Part shown: positions 54,563 through 64,000 of the stretch, in pieces | Layout: each line of letters starts with the position of its first letter | How positions within the stretch are numbered: the first letter of the stretch is position 1 | DNA from: Clusia tigrina | Lineage: Eukaryota; Arthropoda; Insecta; Diptera; Clusiidae | Direction: 5' to 3' | Assembly: GCA_920105625.2 (NCBI GenBank) | Contig: OV050030.1 | Span: 68,353,807-68,417,806, forward strand | DNA length: 64,000 bases | The notes under the pieces: generated by a model | The model's database searches: none | Told to the model about the DNA's origin: nothing | What the model saw: only the letters and a program-made list of their open reading frames with translations | Program-made: the position numbers and the translations under genes

Positions 54563-54925
54563 TTCTAAAAGTTTGGTTTAAAAAACTTCGTTTTACATAC
54601 TCAAACTTCAAATTTTATTAAATTAAATTATATTTCCATATAAGACAGGTTCCATTAAATGCAGCAAGAAACAGCAGAACGAGTTATATTTATAATTATT
54701 ATATTTGTCAAGTGCACACAATTGAGGTGTAAAAATATAAATCAAATTAAATTAAAATATCATTATATGTACTCGTATATGCAAAAATAAATTAAATAAG
54801 TTAAGATAAAATAGATAAATTATTAAACAAATACATATTATAAAAAAAAAAAATTATTTAATAAATAAACAAATAATTTATAAAAGAGGATAATTACGTG
54901 CTATGCAATGTTTTTATTAAGAAGT
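54563..54925. other. AT-rich 3' flank of Harbinger gene
   Basis: Highly AT-rich, poly-A stretch near 54842, no gene. Confidence 0.5.
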
Positions 54926-55222
54926 TTAAAGTGTCGAAATATATTTAGATCTGGTTCCTTCACCTTCTCGGGTGTACTGCGCAGAGTCAGTGGAATTTAT
55001 AGCAGTATCGATGTCTTCTAAAACATTCTCATCTATATCATCTGCAAAGCCCGATTTTGTCATGATATTGTGCAATATCACACAAGTAGCAATTATGAGC
55101 GCTTCATGTGAATAATGTAGTAGTCGGTGCTTCAACAAACGCGATTTTAAAACACGAAATGCCCTTTCTATGGAGTTTCTAGCAATTGCATGCAATTTTT
55201 TATAATTTCTGTCTTTAGCGTT
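54926..55222 (-). pseudogene. PIF/Harbinger transposase, C-terminal part
   Basis: KDRNYKKLHAIARNSIERAFRVLKSRLLKHRLLHYSHEALIIATCVILHNIM: the ARxxIERxFGxLK block with the third catalytic Glu and the ATCVILHNI end of Harbinger nucleases (DDE_Tnp_4). Stop at 54926. The gene is cut at GCGTT (55218-55222) by the BEL element; the preceding part is at 63760-64000. Reading through the LTR gives a chimeric 172-codon frame whose first 70 or so residues are antisense LTR, not protein-coding. Confidence 0.85.
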
Positions 55223-55690
55223 TGTTCGCGCCGGAGCCCTCCTCACAACGGCTGCTGCCTGCGCACCGTCACCATGCAACTCTGAGCGGGGCTCAATGCG
55301 GAGAGAATTCCCCTCATTGGGTCCCGCCAAAGTTGTGTGGCAGGCCGCAGCCATCTTTATTTTGGTGAGAGTGCTGACGCAGGCAGCGGAGGAGAGCTGG
55401 TCGGCAATACTGCGTGCCGACGGCATTGGCATCTGTGCGCTCAACCGAGAAGGAGGTGAAAAACTTGTGTTCTAAATAAATTACCATATATAAGTGTTTA
55501 AACTATTTCTGAAGAAAACTTGTGTTCTAAATAAATTACCATATATAAGTGTTTAAACTATTTCTGAAGAAAACTTGTGTTCTAAATAAATTACCATATA
55601 TAAATAAATTACCATATAAAACTAAATTTATATAATTATTACGATATACACACCCCATGGAATCCGCACGGGATAATGGGCTCCGAAACA
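55223..55690 (+). repeat. 5' LTR of BEL copy B
   Basis: TGTTCGCGCCGG ... CTCCGAAACA. The 5' half is GC-rich; the 3' half holds a 55-bp unit (AACTTGTGTTCTAAATAAATTACC...) repeated about 2.6 times from 55462. Confidence 0.96.
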
Positions 55691-55715
55691 TGGTCCTTCG
55701 AGCCGGATTACAGCT
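55691..55715 (+). promoter_or_regulatory. Primer binding site of BEL copy B
   Basis: TGGTCCTTCGAGCCGGATT starts at the first base after the LTR; TGG pairs with the tRNA CCA end. The tRNA is not named. Confidence 0.8.
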
Positions 55716-55984
55716 GCGTCCGGTAAGTGTTTAATATTTATTTTTATTTAATATATTATTAAACCATTTCTGTTTAATTGCAATATTGAACACATATTTT
55801 TGATTCGCCTTTTTTTTTATCGCGTAATCCGGTTGAGTACGGTCGTCGCGGTAAACGGTACATTTCCGTATCGTCACTTGTGTGAGTGTATGTGTGTGTG
55901 GATTCTTGCACAGCAGCAGGTACTGGAATTTACATTTTTAAATAAATTCTCAGCACGGCCGCTGCGTAATTCGGTTCGCAGTCT

Positions 55985-56711
55985 GCAGCTCAAAGCGCTG
56001 CCGACGCCAGTTACGATAAGCTGTGTACAGCTGCTTGTGCGCAGATTTTTCCACAGCCGCTGTGCATGCTATTGTCATTGCCGCTATCCGCTGTTCCGTT
56101 GTGCATTCAATGCCCTATTTTTGAGTGTTGCTTTGTTCGTTGATACGAATTAAGGCGGGTGTCACACTCACAACTCTTGTGGGTCAGCTGTTCGGGTTAA
56201 CCGTATTGCGTGCGTATATCGCCGCGTTGAAGTCGCATCGTGGTGCAAGTAAGCGGTGGGAGCATATTGTTCTTGCCTCTACATTGGCGTGGGGGTCTAC
56301 AGCTCACTGCGCTGCCCAGAGCCTGGTTACTGTACGTTGTGTACCGTTGCTGATGAACCGGTAACTTACACCGTTGCCGGTAGTTTTTCCGTACTAACGG
56401 GTCAACAACTGTTAACGTGGGGGACGATCGACACTTTTCGACACGAGTGCGGTGTAATTAGGTTCGCAGTCCGCAGCTCACAGCGCTGCCGACGCCTTTT
56501 TATAGCAAACCGTGTGCCAGCGGTGCTTGAGCATCCCCATACTAATACGTTGAACAATACGTATACTCGTTGATCTCCGTACGTCACCGGTTTCGCAGCT
56601 CACAGCGCTGCCAACGTTTCCTTTCTTTTGTTTTGATATACCCTATATCGGTGTACCCACGAGCGACGCAAGGTCCGGGTCACATACAGCAGCTCATAGC
56701 GCTGCGTTGGG
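55985..56711 (+). repeat. Five-fold GCAGCTCANNGCGCTGC motif array in leader
   Basis: Copies begin at about 55985, 56299 (variant with ACAGC), 56473, 56595 and 56689. Core GCAGCTCAxxGCGCTGC is imperfectly palindromic (GCAGC ... GCTGC). Copies 1 and 3 share a longer context (GGTTCGCAGTCYGCAGCTCAMAGCGCTGCCGACGCC). The 1.3-kb leader itself has no convincing frame. Confidence 0.85.
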
Positions 56712-57000
56712 CATTTCAAGTTGGGGTTCTACTTATTTACGTTTTTGATTGTAGTTGTTCCGTGCTGTCGTCATTGCCTGGGCCTCGCGTAGTTCATTTC
56801 TACTGGGGATTGTCTTTTACGCTGTGTGGACTCTTCAGTGATAATAAGGCGGGTATCATATCGGTCACGTCAGCGGGTCAATTGTGTACACATTTAGCTA
56901 GGTAACTGGGTGTATCGACGTGAAGGTGTAGTGTTTTTCCGTGTTCTGCTTGCATTTTGCCATCATTGAGCTGCGTTCTCAGGTTAAGCGGTCTGCAACT

Positions 57001-58424
57001 ATGCTGACTCCGCTGATAGACGCGGCTGATAGCCTGACCGCGTTTGTTATTGAGTTCGAGCGGAACTCTTCCGCCCCTCAAAATCTTGAATATCTTCGCC
57101 TTGATCTGACTGAATTGGCAGACTTATGGCAGGCGTTGAAGGAGGCGAAGGCTGCAGCGGTCATTGAAGCGAATTTAGACGAGAAATGCGTAGCCATTAA
57201 AGAGTCTATACGGCAACGATTCGCAGCAAGTTTTGCCATGTATAAACAGGGTCATGCTCGGATCAGTGGACTAATACAATCCCTGACCGTCTCTCCAACG
57301 GTGCCTTCCGAGGCGTCGGCTGAGCTGTCTTCTCAATCCCACACTATTCCGGTGCCTCCTTGTGATATTGAGATTTTCGGGGGGGAGTACTCCAAGTGGA
57401 TCACCTTCCGTGATATGTTCACGGCGCTGTTCCTGCGGAACGCTCGGTTATCTAACATCGAGCGGTTGTATCACCTGAGAGCAAAGACTAGGGGGGAGGC
57501 GCGAGAAATCGTGGACCAATGCCAACTGACCAATAGCGGTTTTGATCAGGCGTGGGCGGGGCTTACTGCGCGATACGAAAATCGGCGCAAGCTCATTAAT
57601 TGTCAGCTGAAGTCCCTATTCACAATGCGTACCATAGGCAAAGAAAGTGGGTCGGAGCTAAAAAGGCTGCAGCGGGAAGTGAGCAATTGCATTATGGCGT
57701 TGAAGGAGCTGTCGGTGGATGTAGGCAGTTGGGATCCAATTTTTATATACTGGAGTTCCATTCGGTTGCCGGAGAGGACCCTTTCTCTCTGGGAGCAGTC
57801 CCTTGCAGATCATGCGGATATCCCCACTTGGGTGGCGATGGAGGAATTCCTCTCGAAACGATTCCAAACTTTGAAGGCGGTCTCTGATGTCTGCAGACGG
57901 AGCACGCGCGGGAGCCTGGGGGGAGCCGCTCAACACCACTCCGCAATAGCCACGTGCAGGCTCATCAGGCGAGGGTCAGTCCGGAAGGGTGTAAGATATG
58001 TACACTACCAGGCCATCGGGTCTCCCACTGCTCTACTTTCATCAACGCTGATGTATCAGAGCGATGGGGATGGGTGAATCGCTTCCACTTGTGCGTGAAT
58101 TGTTTGAAGGGGGATCATCGTGTGTCAAATTGCACGAGTAAATACCGATGTTTTACGTGTCAAGAGCGGCACCATACTCTGCTACACCGTGAGCCGCTCC
58201 CGAACCGGAGCATAAGAGGCCCACCACGCACGACGCCGCCTCGAGGCAGACGATCATCCAACGGACGCAACGCGGCCACCACGTTGGCTCAACCTGCTAC
58301 ACCTTCCTTCGCCCACGCTGCACAGGTGGTACCTGCTATAGTCCAGGGACGATCCGGTCCATATCGAGCTCGAGGTCGGCTACCCAAACGTGTGCTTTTA
58401 GGTACCGCCATTATTCACGTATGA
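57001..58424 (+). pseudogene. gag: BEL copy B Gag
   Basis: ATG at 57001. N-terminal helices (LLR-rich), core PPCDIEIFGGEYSKWITFRDMFTALF, LYHLRAKTRGEAREIV, LKELSVDVGSWDPIFIYW (DUF1759-like). After a frameshift near 57930, the C-terminal part at 57954-58424 has the Cys/His array CKICTLPGHRVSHC, HLCVNCLKGDHRVSNC, CFTCQERHHTLLH. A TGA at 58422-58424 separates it from protease; the same frame continues. Confidence 0.9.
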
Positions 58425-60794
58425 TATCAGGGAGTCAATTACATGGCCCGTGCATTGATCGACCCTGGGTCGGAAGGGTCTTTCATCTCAGATCAGCTCC
58501 AACGACGCCTGCGACTCCCTACGCGTACCGTGCATGCCCAAGTGTCCGGGGTGAGCAATGTGGTGGCAGCTAACGTGACAAAAGCGTGCGATTTAATGTT
58601 AGGGTCACCTCTTGACAGTACTGTGCAGCTCCCGGTGTCAGCATTAGTACTGCCCACCTTGACCAGCGAATTACCCCGACTAGGGGTATCAACGCAACAA
58701 TATGCCCAATTGGCCGGCTTACGACTGGCTGATCCAAGCCTTTCAAACTCTTCACAAGTTGACATTCTGATAGGGGGTGATTTATACCCGATGGTGATGC
58801 TTGATGGGTTGAAGCGTGACGTTATTGGGTCATTAATTGCACAGGAAACTGTATTTGGGTGGATCCTCACAGGACCCATGCCTGAGAACTCGACACAGAC
58901 ATTCTGTGCCAGAGTACAAGTTGACACTGGCCACCCGGTCGAAGAGCTCTTGCAGAGATTCTGGGAGGTGGAGGAACCGCCTAAGGAGAGACGGTTGTCA
59001 CCCGGTGACCAGGCTTGCCTGGATTTGTATTCCCGGACCACTTACAGAGAGTCTTCTGGGCGGTATGTAGTAGAACTACCGTTCAAACCAAGGCATCTGC
59101 CTGAGGAGTCGCTTGGGGCTTCTCGGCACATTGCGTTAAAGCAGTTCGAGCGCAATGAAGGCAGGTTACTCCGTAACCCTGAGCAGAAAGACCAATATGA
59201 CTCCGTGGTACAGGAGTACTTGACTCTTAATCATATGGTCAAAGTCCCGCCTCCACCTTCAGGAGCTCTTGCTCACTATTATTTGCCTCACCATGCGGTA
59301 ATGAAACCCGCGAGTACGTCCACCAAACTGCGAGTGGTATTCAATGCGTCTCAAGCAACCACTAGCACCCTCAGCTTGAATGATGTCTTATATACGGGTC
59401 CCATCCTGCAGGCTGACTTGACCCAACTTATCGTGCTATGGCGAATGTTTCAGTTCGTCTTTAATGGGGATCTGCAAAAGATGTATCGGCAGATTAGAGT
59501 AGCTCCAAAGCACACCCCGTACCAGCGAATTGTTTTTAGGGCCTCTCCTGCAGCGCCAGTCTCCGATTACGAGCTACAAACGGTTACCTTCGGAGTCAAC
59601 TGTGCACCGTACTTAGCGATTAGGACATTGGAACAGCTCGCGACGGATGTCGAGGAGGACCTACCCTTAGCAGCCCGGGTATTGCGTGAATGTATGTACG
59701 TGGACGACGCCTTGGTCGGCACACATGATGTAAACGCAGCAATACAGACTCGAGATGAGTTGATCCGTGCACTCGACTCTGCCGGCTTTTCCATGCGAAA
59801 GTGGACAGCTAATACGGAAGCCATTCTCTCCTCTTTGCCTCCGGACCACTTACTCCGAGAGGATTTTTTGAAGCTGGATGAAGCGAGTTTAACTAAGACA
59901 CTAGGGATTCGGTGGAATGCAAAGACTGATCATTTCTACTTTCATCTCCAGCCCATTTGCTTCGACCCACGAGCCACCAAACGCAAGGTGCTATCGATTA
60001 TAGCTCAACTGTTTGATCCAGCCGGATGGCTGGCACCTGTTGTGATCGTGGCCAAGATCTTGATGCAACAAATTTGGGGGGACAAAACTGACTGGGACGA
60101 ATCGCTGACCCTCGCTTCATCCAGTCGTTGGAAGGAATTTTTAGGGGCTTATGACGACATCTCACAGATTCGAATTCCTCGATGGGTGGGGTCTGCACCG
60201 GATGTAGATATCCAGTTCCATGCATTTTGTGATGCTTCGCAAGCGGCATACGCCGCCGCGCTGTATGTGCGGTGCCAGTGCGGCTATATTGTCACATCCC
60301 ACTTATTAGTGGCTAAGTCGCGGGTCGCGCCTCTTAAGACGTTATCCTTACCTCGCTTAGAACTCTGTGGCGCGGTATTGTTATCCGAGTTGGTGGCGGC
60401 ACTTCGGACAAGGGTGGGGGTCACCTCCAGTAACTTGTTTTGTTGGACGGATTCGACCATAGTTTTGGCTTGGCTCCAGAAGTCCCCGCACATGTGGAAA
60501 ACCTTCGTAGCTAATCGGGTTACCACCATTTCCAGTAAAGTAGGTGTAGAATGTTGGAGACATGTCAGGTCTGCAGACAATCCGGCTGATCTTGCCAGTC
60601 GGGGGGTAACTCCAGCAGCCCTTCTTCATAGTCATTTATGGTGGAACGGTCCGGGATGGCTTACCCACGACTCAAATTCCTGGCCTCAGCCTTCGAAAAT
60701 GGCTAACCCGGACGCCCTGGAAGAACAACGCAACGTTGCTACGCATACAATCCAGGTCAAACAGCACGATGACTTGATGCTGCGTTTCTCATAA
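58425..60794 (+). CDS. pol: BEL copy B protease-RT-RNase H
   Basis: 783 codons from 58443 (open from 58425). Protease: ARALIDPGSEGSFIS, with D-P-G-S replacing D-T/S-G. RT: HYYLPHHAVMKPASTSTKLRVVFNAS, MYRQIRVAPKHTPYQRI, VNCAPYLAIRTL, ECMYVDDALVG (YVDD), MRKWTANT. RNase H: IQFHAFCDASQAAYAAALYV, LCWTDSTIVLAWL-type block near 60440-60475, HVRSADNPADLASRG. Ends in TAA at 60792-60794, in the middle of the polyprotein; the frame continues after it. Confidence 0.93.
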   Translation, partial: YQGVNYMARALIDPGSEGSFISDQLQRRLRLPTRTVHAQVSGVSNVVAANVTKACDLMLGSPLDSTVQLPVSALVLPTLTSELPRLGVSTQQYAQLAGLRLADPSLSNSSQVDILIGGDLYPMVMLDGLKRDVIGSLIAQETVFGWILTGPMPENSTQTFCARVQVDTGHPVEELLQRFWEVEEPPKERRLSPGDQACLDLYSRTTYRESSGRYVVELPFKPRHLPEESLGASRHIALKQFERNEGRLLRNPEQKDQYDSVVQEYLTLNHMVKVPPPPSGALAHYYLPHHAVMKPASTSTKLRVVFNASQATTSTLSLNDVLYTGPILQADLTQLIVLWRMFQFVFNGDLQKMYRQIRVAPKHTPYQRIVFRASPAAPVSDYELQTVTFGVNCAPYLAIRTLEQLATDVEEDLPLAARVLRECMYVDDALVGTHDVNAAIQTRDELIRALDSAGFSMRKWTANTEAILSSLPPDHLLREDFLKLDEASLTKTLGIRWNAKTDHFYFHLQPICFDPRATKRKVLSIIAQLFDPAGWLAPVVIVAKILMQQIWGDKTDWDESLTLASSSRWKEFLGAYDDISQIRIPRWVGSAPDVDIQFHAFCDASQAAYAAALYVRCQCGYIVTSHLLVAKSRVAPLKTLSLPRLELCGAVLLSELVAALRTRVGVTSSNLFCWTDSTIVLAWLQKSPHMWKTFVANRVTTISSKVGVECWRHVRSADNPADLASRGVTPAALLHSHLWWNGPGWLTHDSNSWPQPSKMANPDALEEQRNVATHTIQVKQHDDLMLRFS

Positions 60795-62278
60795 TTGCCG
60801 CGAGCACTGCGGGTTGTGTGCTATATCCAGCGCTTTTCTAGATACGCTATACGAAAGCGACGTGACCACGCCCCACCCCCGGGATCGCCTATCACGACTG
60901 CAGAGATTGTTGCCGCTACACTGCTCGTAACGACCATAACGCAGCAGATGTACTACCCCGAGGAGTATGGATGCCTGCAGAACGGGCAACCCATTTCCAA
61001 CTCGAGTTCTCTGCTCACCTTGAACCCCTTCCTTCATTCCGATGGGTCGATTCGAGTGAATGGACGCCTAGCGCATTCCACTCAGATCCCGTTCTCCGAA
61101 CGGCACCCACATATTTTGCCGTACCACGGACAATTTACACGACTGCTCGTTGAGTTCATCCATCAAATTTCTTTGCATGGGGGAAACCAGCTTATGCTTC
61201 GGCTCCTTCGAACTCAATACTGGGTTCCACGCGCAAAGGTTTTAGTCAAGGGTACCATTTTACGATGTAAAACTTGCCTGGTAGAAAAGAAACGTAGATT
61301 GAGCCAGATTATGGCGCCTTTGCCCCCTGAACGCACCACCCTGTCTCGTCCTTTCGCCACCGCGGGGGTTGACTTTGCGGGCCCTTTTGAAATTAAAACA
61401 TTTCAAGGGCGGGGGTATAAAATGACAAAAGGCTACGTGTGCATCTTTGTGTGTTTCGCCACCAAGGCCGCCCATTTAGAAGCTACCACGGATTTAACTA
61501 CCCAGGCTTTTTAGCCGCCCTGTCTAGATTCATTGGGCGACGGGGGTGCCCAGCTAAAATTTATTCCGACAATGGAAAGAATTTTGTGGGAGCAGAAAAG
61601 GTAGTGCGCATGGAGTTCGCACGTGTGATTCGAGAAGCTAAGGACCAGGCGACCACGCAGCATTGGTTTCACCAATTGAAATGGCATTTTATTCCTCCAA
61701 ACGCTCCCCATATGGGAGGACTGTGGGAAGCCGCAGTAAAGAGCTTCAAACACCATTTCAAACGAGTGGGTGGGCAGATCCGGTATACGTATGAGGAGTT
61801 AGCAACGGTACTAGCCCGCGTCGAGGCATGCCTGAATTCTCGACCGATTAGCGCACTCAGTGACGATCCCGACGACCTCCAACCACTTACACCAGGGCAC
61901 TTTCTAGTAGGGGGACCACTTCTTGCACCAGCCGTCTCGGAGGAGACCACCCCTTTTCTTTCTATTCTTAATCGATGGCGTAGGCTTCAAGTTCTCTCCC
62001 AGCAGTTCTCAGTACGTTGGAAACATGAGTATCTTCTGGAGTGCCAGCGCAGGAAAAAGTGGAAGACTATCCAAGATAATGCAGCTAACGGAGATTTGGT
62101 GGTACTGCAGGATGACCACGTTCCACCAAACGAATGGCGATTGGGAAGGATCACTGAGGTTCACCCGGACTCAGACGGCAGAGTGCGAGTCGCGAAAGTG
62201 CGGACAGCACGCGGAATCGTTACGAGGCCCGTCACCAAGATGGTTCTACTCCCTCGAGCGGGAGTGCAGGCTGAGTAA
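60795..62278 (+). pseudogene. pol: BEL copy B integrase and C-terminal domain
   Basis: 60795-61514: SERHPHILPYHGQFTRLLVEFIHQISLHGG, TQYWVPRAKVLVKGTILRCKTC (zinc domain HH...CxxC), GVDFAGPFEIKT (first Asp), CFATKAAHLEATTDLTT. After a shift near 61505 (T-run) 61439-62278: KIYSDNGKNFVGAEK (second Asp), HFIPPNAPHMGGLWEAAVKSFKHHFK (Glu), LTPGHFLVGGPL, WRLGRITEVHPDSDGRVRV and VTKMVLLP, the usual end of BEL integrases. TAA/TAG at 62276. Confidence 0.92.
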
Positions 62279-62561
62279 TCCCGGCATACGGTCTTTTGGT
62301 CGTTTCCGTAGCTAGTCCCATTCTTTGTAGCCTCTAGTTTGTAGCCTTTCCTGTTTGTATGTACACCTCGGTTCTTCCATGGAATCCTTAGCCTTCCTCG
62401 TAAAACGGTAGCAGTAGATCTCGCCTGGCTATGCCACGGGATAGAATTGTAGTACTCTACGTAGTCTTGAAGAAGTTATATTTCCTACCAGTAGCATCCT
62501 AACCTTTATTATTAGCCTTCTCGTAAGCACATGCCTAATTACAAAATTTGATTTTCCACAG
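62279..62561 (+). other. Post-pol region with 3' splice site
   Basis: Stops in all frames until about 62430. TACAAAATTTGATTTTCCACAG (62541-62561) is a strong polypyrimidine-AG acceptor; the minimal upstream frame contains a hydrophobic run (SSILTFIISLLVSTC) but no ATG. Confidence 0.5.
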
Positions 62562-63221
62562 AACTTCCCATCGTGCCGAGCTGACTGGCGTGGAAGACGC
62601 TACATCGGGCCGTGCCTTACCTGTGCTCCGAGGGTACAGTTGGTGTTCCCAGCCCCCGGGATGCTACAGGGGTCTGCAACATACCGCACTCCGGGAGCAG
62701 TGGCGCCGTCTCGCGCCCACGATGACCAGCTTGAGGCCACCACTACAGCGGCAGTTTCGCCATCGCGCCCCCGAGCCCGGTCTGCACCACCTGCCGCGCG
62801 TTCGCTACCGACGGGGCCGATGAGCGTCCGCCGCCTTCCCAATCAGGGGTCCACGCCAGGGAGCGTTCCACCACGGACGCCCCATCCGATGTCCCGCGCC
62901 GCAGTGGAGGCTGCGCCATCTCACGCCCCAGTGGGGGCTGCGACATCTCGCGCCCCACTGGTGGCTGCGACAGCCCAAACAGCAGCGGCAGTCGTGCACC
63001 CGACAGCGGCTCCACAACGCCCGTGCGAGATGTGCAAGCGCTGGGGGCACACCATCGCAGTGTGCAGGGCGTTCCTGTCCTTGTCCTCGCGGCGCAGGAG
63101 AGACGCGGCCGCAAAGCGGAAACTATGTTTCGTGTGCCTGGGGGTGAAACACTTCACCCACAGCTGCGAACAGCCGGGGTGCTCCCGGTGCCACCGGCGG
63201 CATCATCACCTCTTGCATTGA
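62562..63221 (+). CDS. Extra ORF of BEL copy B: Pro/Ala-rich with zinc knuckles
   Basis: Open from the first base after the CAG at 62561 to the TGA at 63219-63221 (219 codons). N-terminal half with NFPSCRADWRGRRYI, then Pro/Ala/Arg-rich low complexity (SRPRARSAPPAARSLPTGP), C-terminal Cys/His array CEMCKRWGHTIAVC, RKLCFVCLGVKHFTHSC, CSRCHRRHHHLLH, in the same C..C...H....C / LC..CL...H....C / C..C...HH.LLH order as this element's own Gag at 57978-58190 but clearly different in sequence. It occupies the env position, just before the 3' LTR. Function is unknown; a second nucleocapsid-like RNA-binding protein translated from a spliced RNA is my inference. A remnant of another element's gag is the alternative. 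Confidence 0.7.
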   Translation, partial: NFPSCRADWRGRRYIGPCLTCAPRVQLVFPAPGMLQGSATYRTPGAVAPSRAHDDQLEATTTAAVSPSRPRARSAPPAARSLPTGPMSVRRLPNQGSTPGSVPPRTPHPMSRAAVEAAPSHAPVGAATSRAPLVAATAQTAAAVVHPTAAPQRPCEMCKRWGHTIAVCRAFLSLSSRRRRDAAAKRKLCFVCLGVKHFTHSCEQPGCSRCHRRHHHLLH

Positions 63222-63291
63222 GGGGTGCATCAGGATGGGAGCCGGCGGGAATAGGTCGTCATCTCTCTTGCAATACTGCAAGGGGGCGGCA

Positions 63292-63759
63292 TGTTCGCGC
63301 CGGAGCCCTCCTGACAACGGCTGCTGCCTGCGCACCGTCACCATGCAACTCTGAGCGGGGCTCAATGCGGAGAGAATTCCCCTCATTGGGTCCCGCCAAA
63401 GTTGTGTGGCAGGCCGCAGCCATCTTTATTTTGGTGAGAGTGCTGACGCAGGCAGCGGAGGAGAGCTGGTCGGCAATACTGCGTGCCGACGGCATTGGCA
63501 TCTGTGCGCTCAACCGAGAAGGAGGTGAAAAACTTGTGTTCTAAATAAATTACCATATATAAGTGTTTAAACTATTTCTGAAGAAAACTTGTGTTCTAAA
63601 TAAATTACCATATATAAGTGTTTAAACTATTTCTGAAGAAAACTTGTGTTCTAAATAAATTACCATATATAAATAAATTACCATATAAAACTAAATTTAT
63701 ATAATTATTACGATATACACACCCCATGGAATCCGCACGGGATAATGGGCTCCGAAACA
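63292..63759 (+). repeat. 3' LTR of BEL copy B
   Basis: 467 of 468 bases as in the 5' LTR by eye. Followed by GCGTT. Confidence 0.96.
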
Positions 63760-64000
63760 GCGTTATTTGGTGCACCAGCTGGTGTAAGCAGCCACGGCTC
63801 CAAACGGTAAAATCGATCACCAATAAGCCAAGATTTTCTTTGTTGAATAGTAGACCTGTCAGTATGCTGACGTGTAAGATGCTCACGTAGGTGAGACGTG
63901 GCCCATATCCCAGAGTCGTGTGTCGCTCCCGGAAATTTGGTATTTAAAAATGTGAAGCATAAACGATGATCACAAACCTAAAAAACAGAACTATTTTGAA
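63760..64000 (-). pseudogene. PIF/Harbinger transposase, catalytic middle part
   Basis: Minus strand from the right edge: possible acceptor TTTTTTAG near 63980, then CDHRLCFTFLNTKFPGATHDSGIW (first Asp in CDH, second in HDS), STIQQRKSWLIGDRFYRLEPWLLTPAGAP. These are the D..L.F, PGSxHDS and GD..Y.L.PWLLTP motifs of Harbinger nucleases. The continuation (N-A-K-D-R-N-Y, IERAF) is at 55222 downwards after removal of the BEL element. Upstream exons lie beyond the window. Confidence 0.85.

Larger units (their letters stand above)
55223..63759 (+). mobile_element. Young BEL/Pao retrotransposon, copy B, with extra ORF
   Basis: 8,537 bp with 468-bp LTRs (55223-55690, 63292-63759; one difference seen: CTCCTCAC vs CTCCTGAC), target duplication GCGTT (55218-55222, 63760-63764), PBS, a 1.3-kb leader, gag, pol and a downstream zinc-knuckle frame. 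GC-richer than all its surroundings. It splits a Harbinger transposase gene. Confidence 0.96.

Noticed and set aside
54926..55444. 172-codon frame beginning MSAQMPM
   Set aside because: Its N-terminal part is the antisense strand of the BEL LTR (also present at 63259-63513); only 54926-55222 is real Harbinger sequence.
57600..57887. Alternative plus frame MSAEVPIHNAYH within gag
   Set aside because: Overlaps the Gag core in another frame; the Gag frame has clear family motifs.
62743..63114. Minus-strand Arg/Ser-rich frames opposite the extra BEL ORF
   Set aside because: GC-rich antisense of the zinc-knuckle frame; no Cys/His pattern.

Overview
The window looks like repeat-rich nuclear DNA from a fly (Diptera; tephritid-like is a guess, not proven). 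The evidence is AT-rich sequence, short fly-type introns (58-79 bp), and stacked insect transposons of nearly every class. I see no bacterial features, tRNA, rRNA or CRISPR. The only probable host gene is on the + strand at 38434-42465: three exons with phase-1 junctions encoding a Thr/Ser/Pro-rich protein with repeated modules ending in DLLPP. Its first exon is not found.

Left part (1-18610). Transib/RAG1-like transposase N-terminus (147-665, -). A Jockey-type LINE remnant (about 1170-4032, -) is split by a 1.3-kb mariner (1685-2989) with unusually long inverted arms. A CACGCCCAC-rich repeat family (4200-5520, 6185-7090, later 29040-29583 and 35135-35360) includes a fold-back. A broken gypsy pol (+) appears as two non-overlapping pieces, 7520-7905 and 17857-18610. 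Between them lie remains of a LOA-type LINE (-) that is itself split by a second Jockey LINE (10870-14250) and by a Transib-like C-terminus (15220-16622, +) plus GC-rich repeats.

Middle (18611-43187). A BEL/Pao retrotransposon (18611-24952, -) has two LTRs but unrelated flanks and no matching target duplication. It is followed by another LINE fragment, a relic copia RT, and a complete-ended but decayed Helitron (29584-35134, -) with Rep (HUH, two Tyr) and PIF1-type helicase. The Helitron sits inside a copy of the CACGCCCAC repeat. The host gene follows.

Right part (43193-64000). A copia element (43193-53908, -, TSD GTTTT) contains a whole gypsy-type errantivirus (45507-51841, -, TSD CGCG) with gag, pol and an open env frame. 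Next, a PIF/Harbinger transposase gene (-) is cut at GCGTT by a very young BEL/Pao element (55223-63759, +; the 468-bp LTRs differ at one base by eye). That BEL element has a 5' leader with a five-times repeated motif and an extra zinc-knuckle frame between integrase and the 3' LTR, behind a good 3' splice site. These last two are the most novel candidates, with the modular host protein.

Insertion order follows from nesting and LTR divergence: copia LTRs differ by about 3 substitutions plus one 7-bp unit, the errantivirus LTRs inside it by 2, the second BEL by 1. Many otherwise open frames are broken by single-base indels in A/T homopolymers, so sequencing error must be considered before calling the copies dead.
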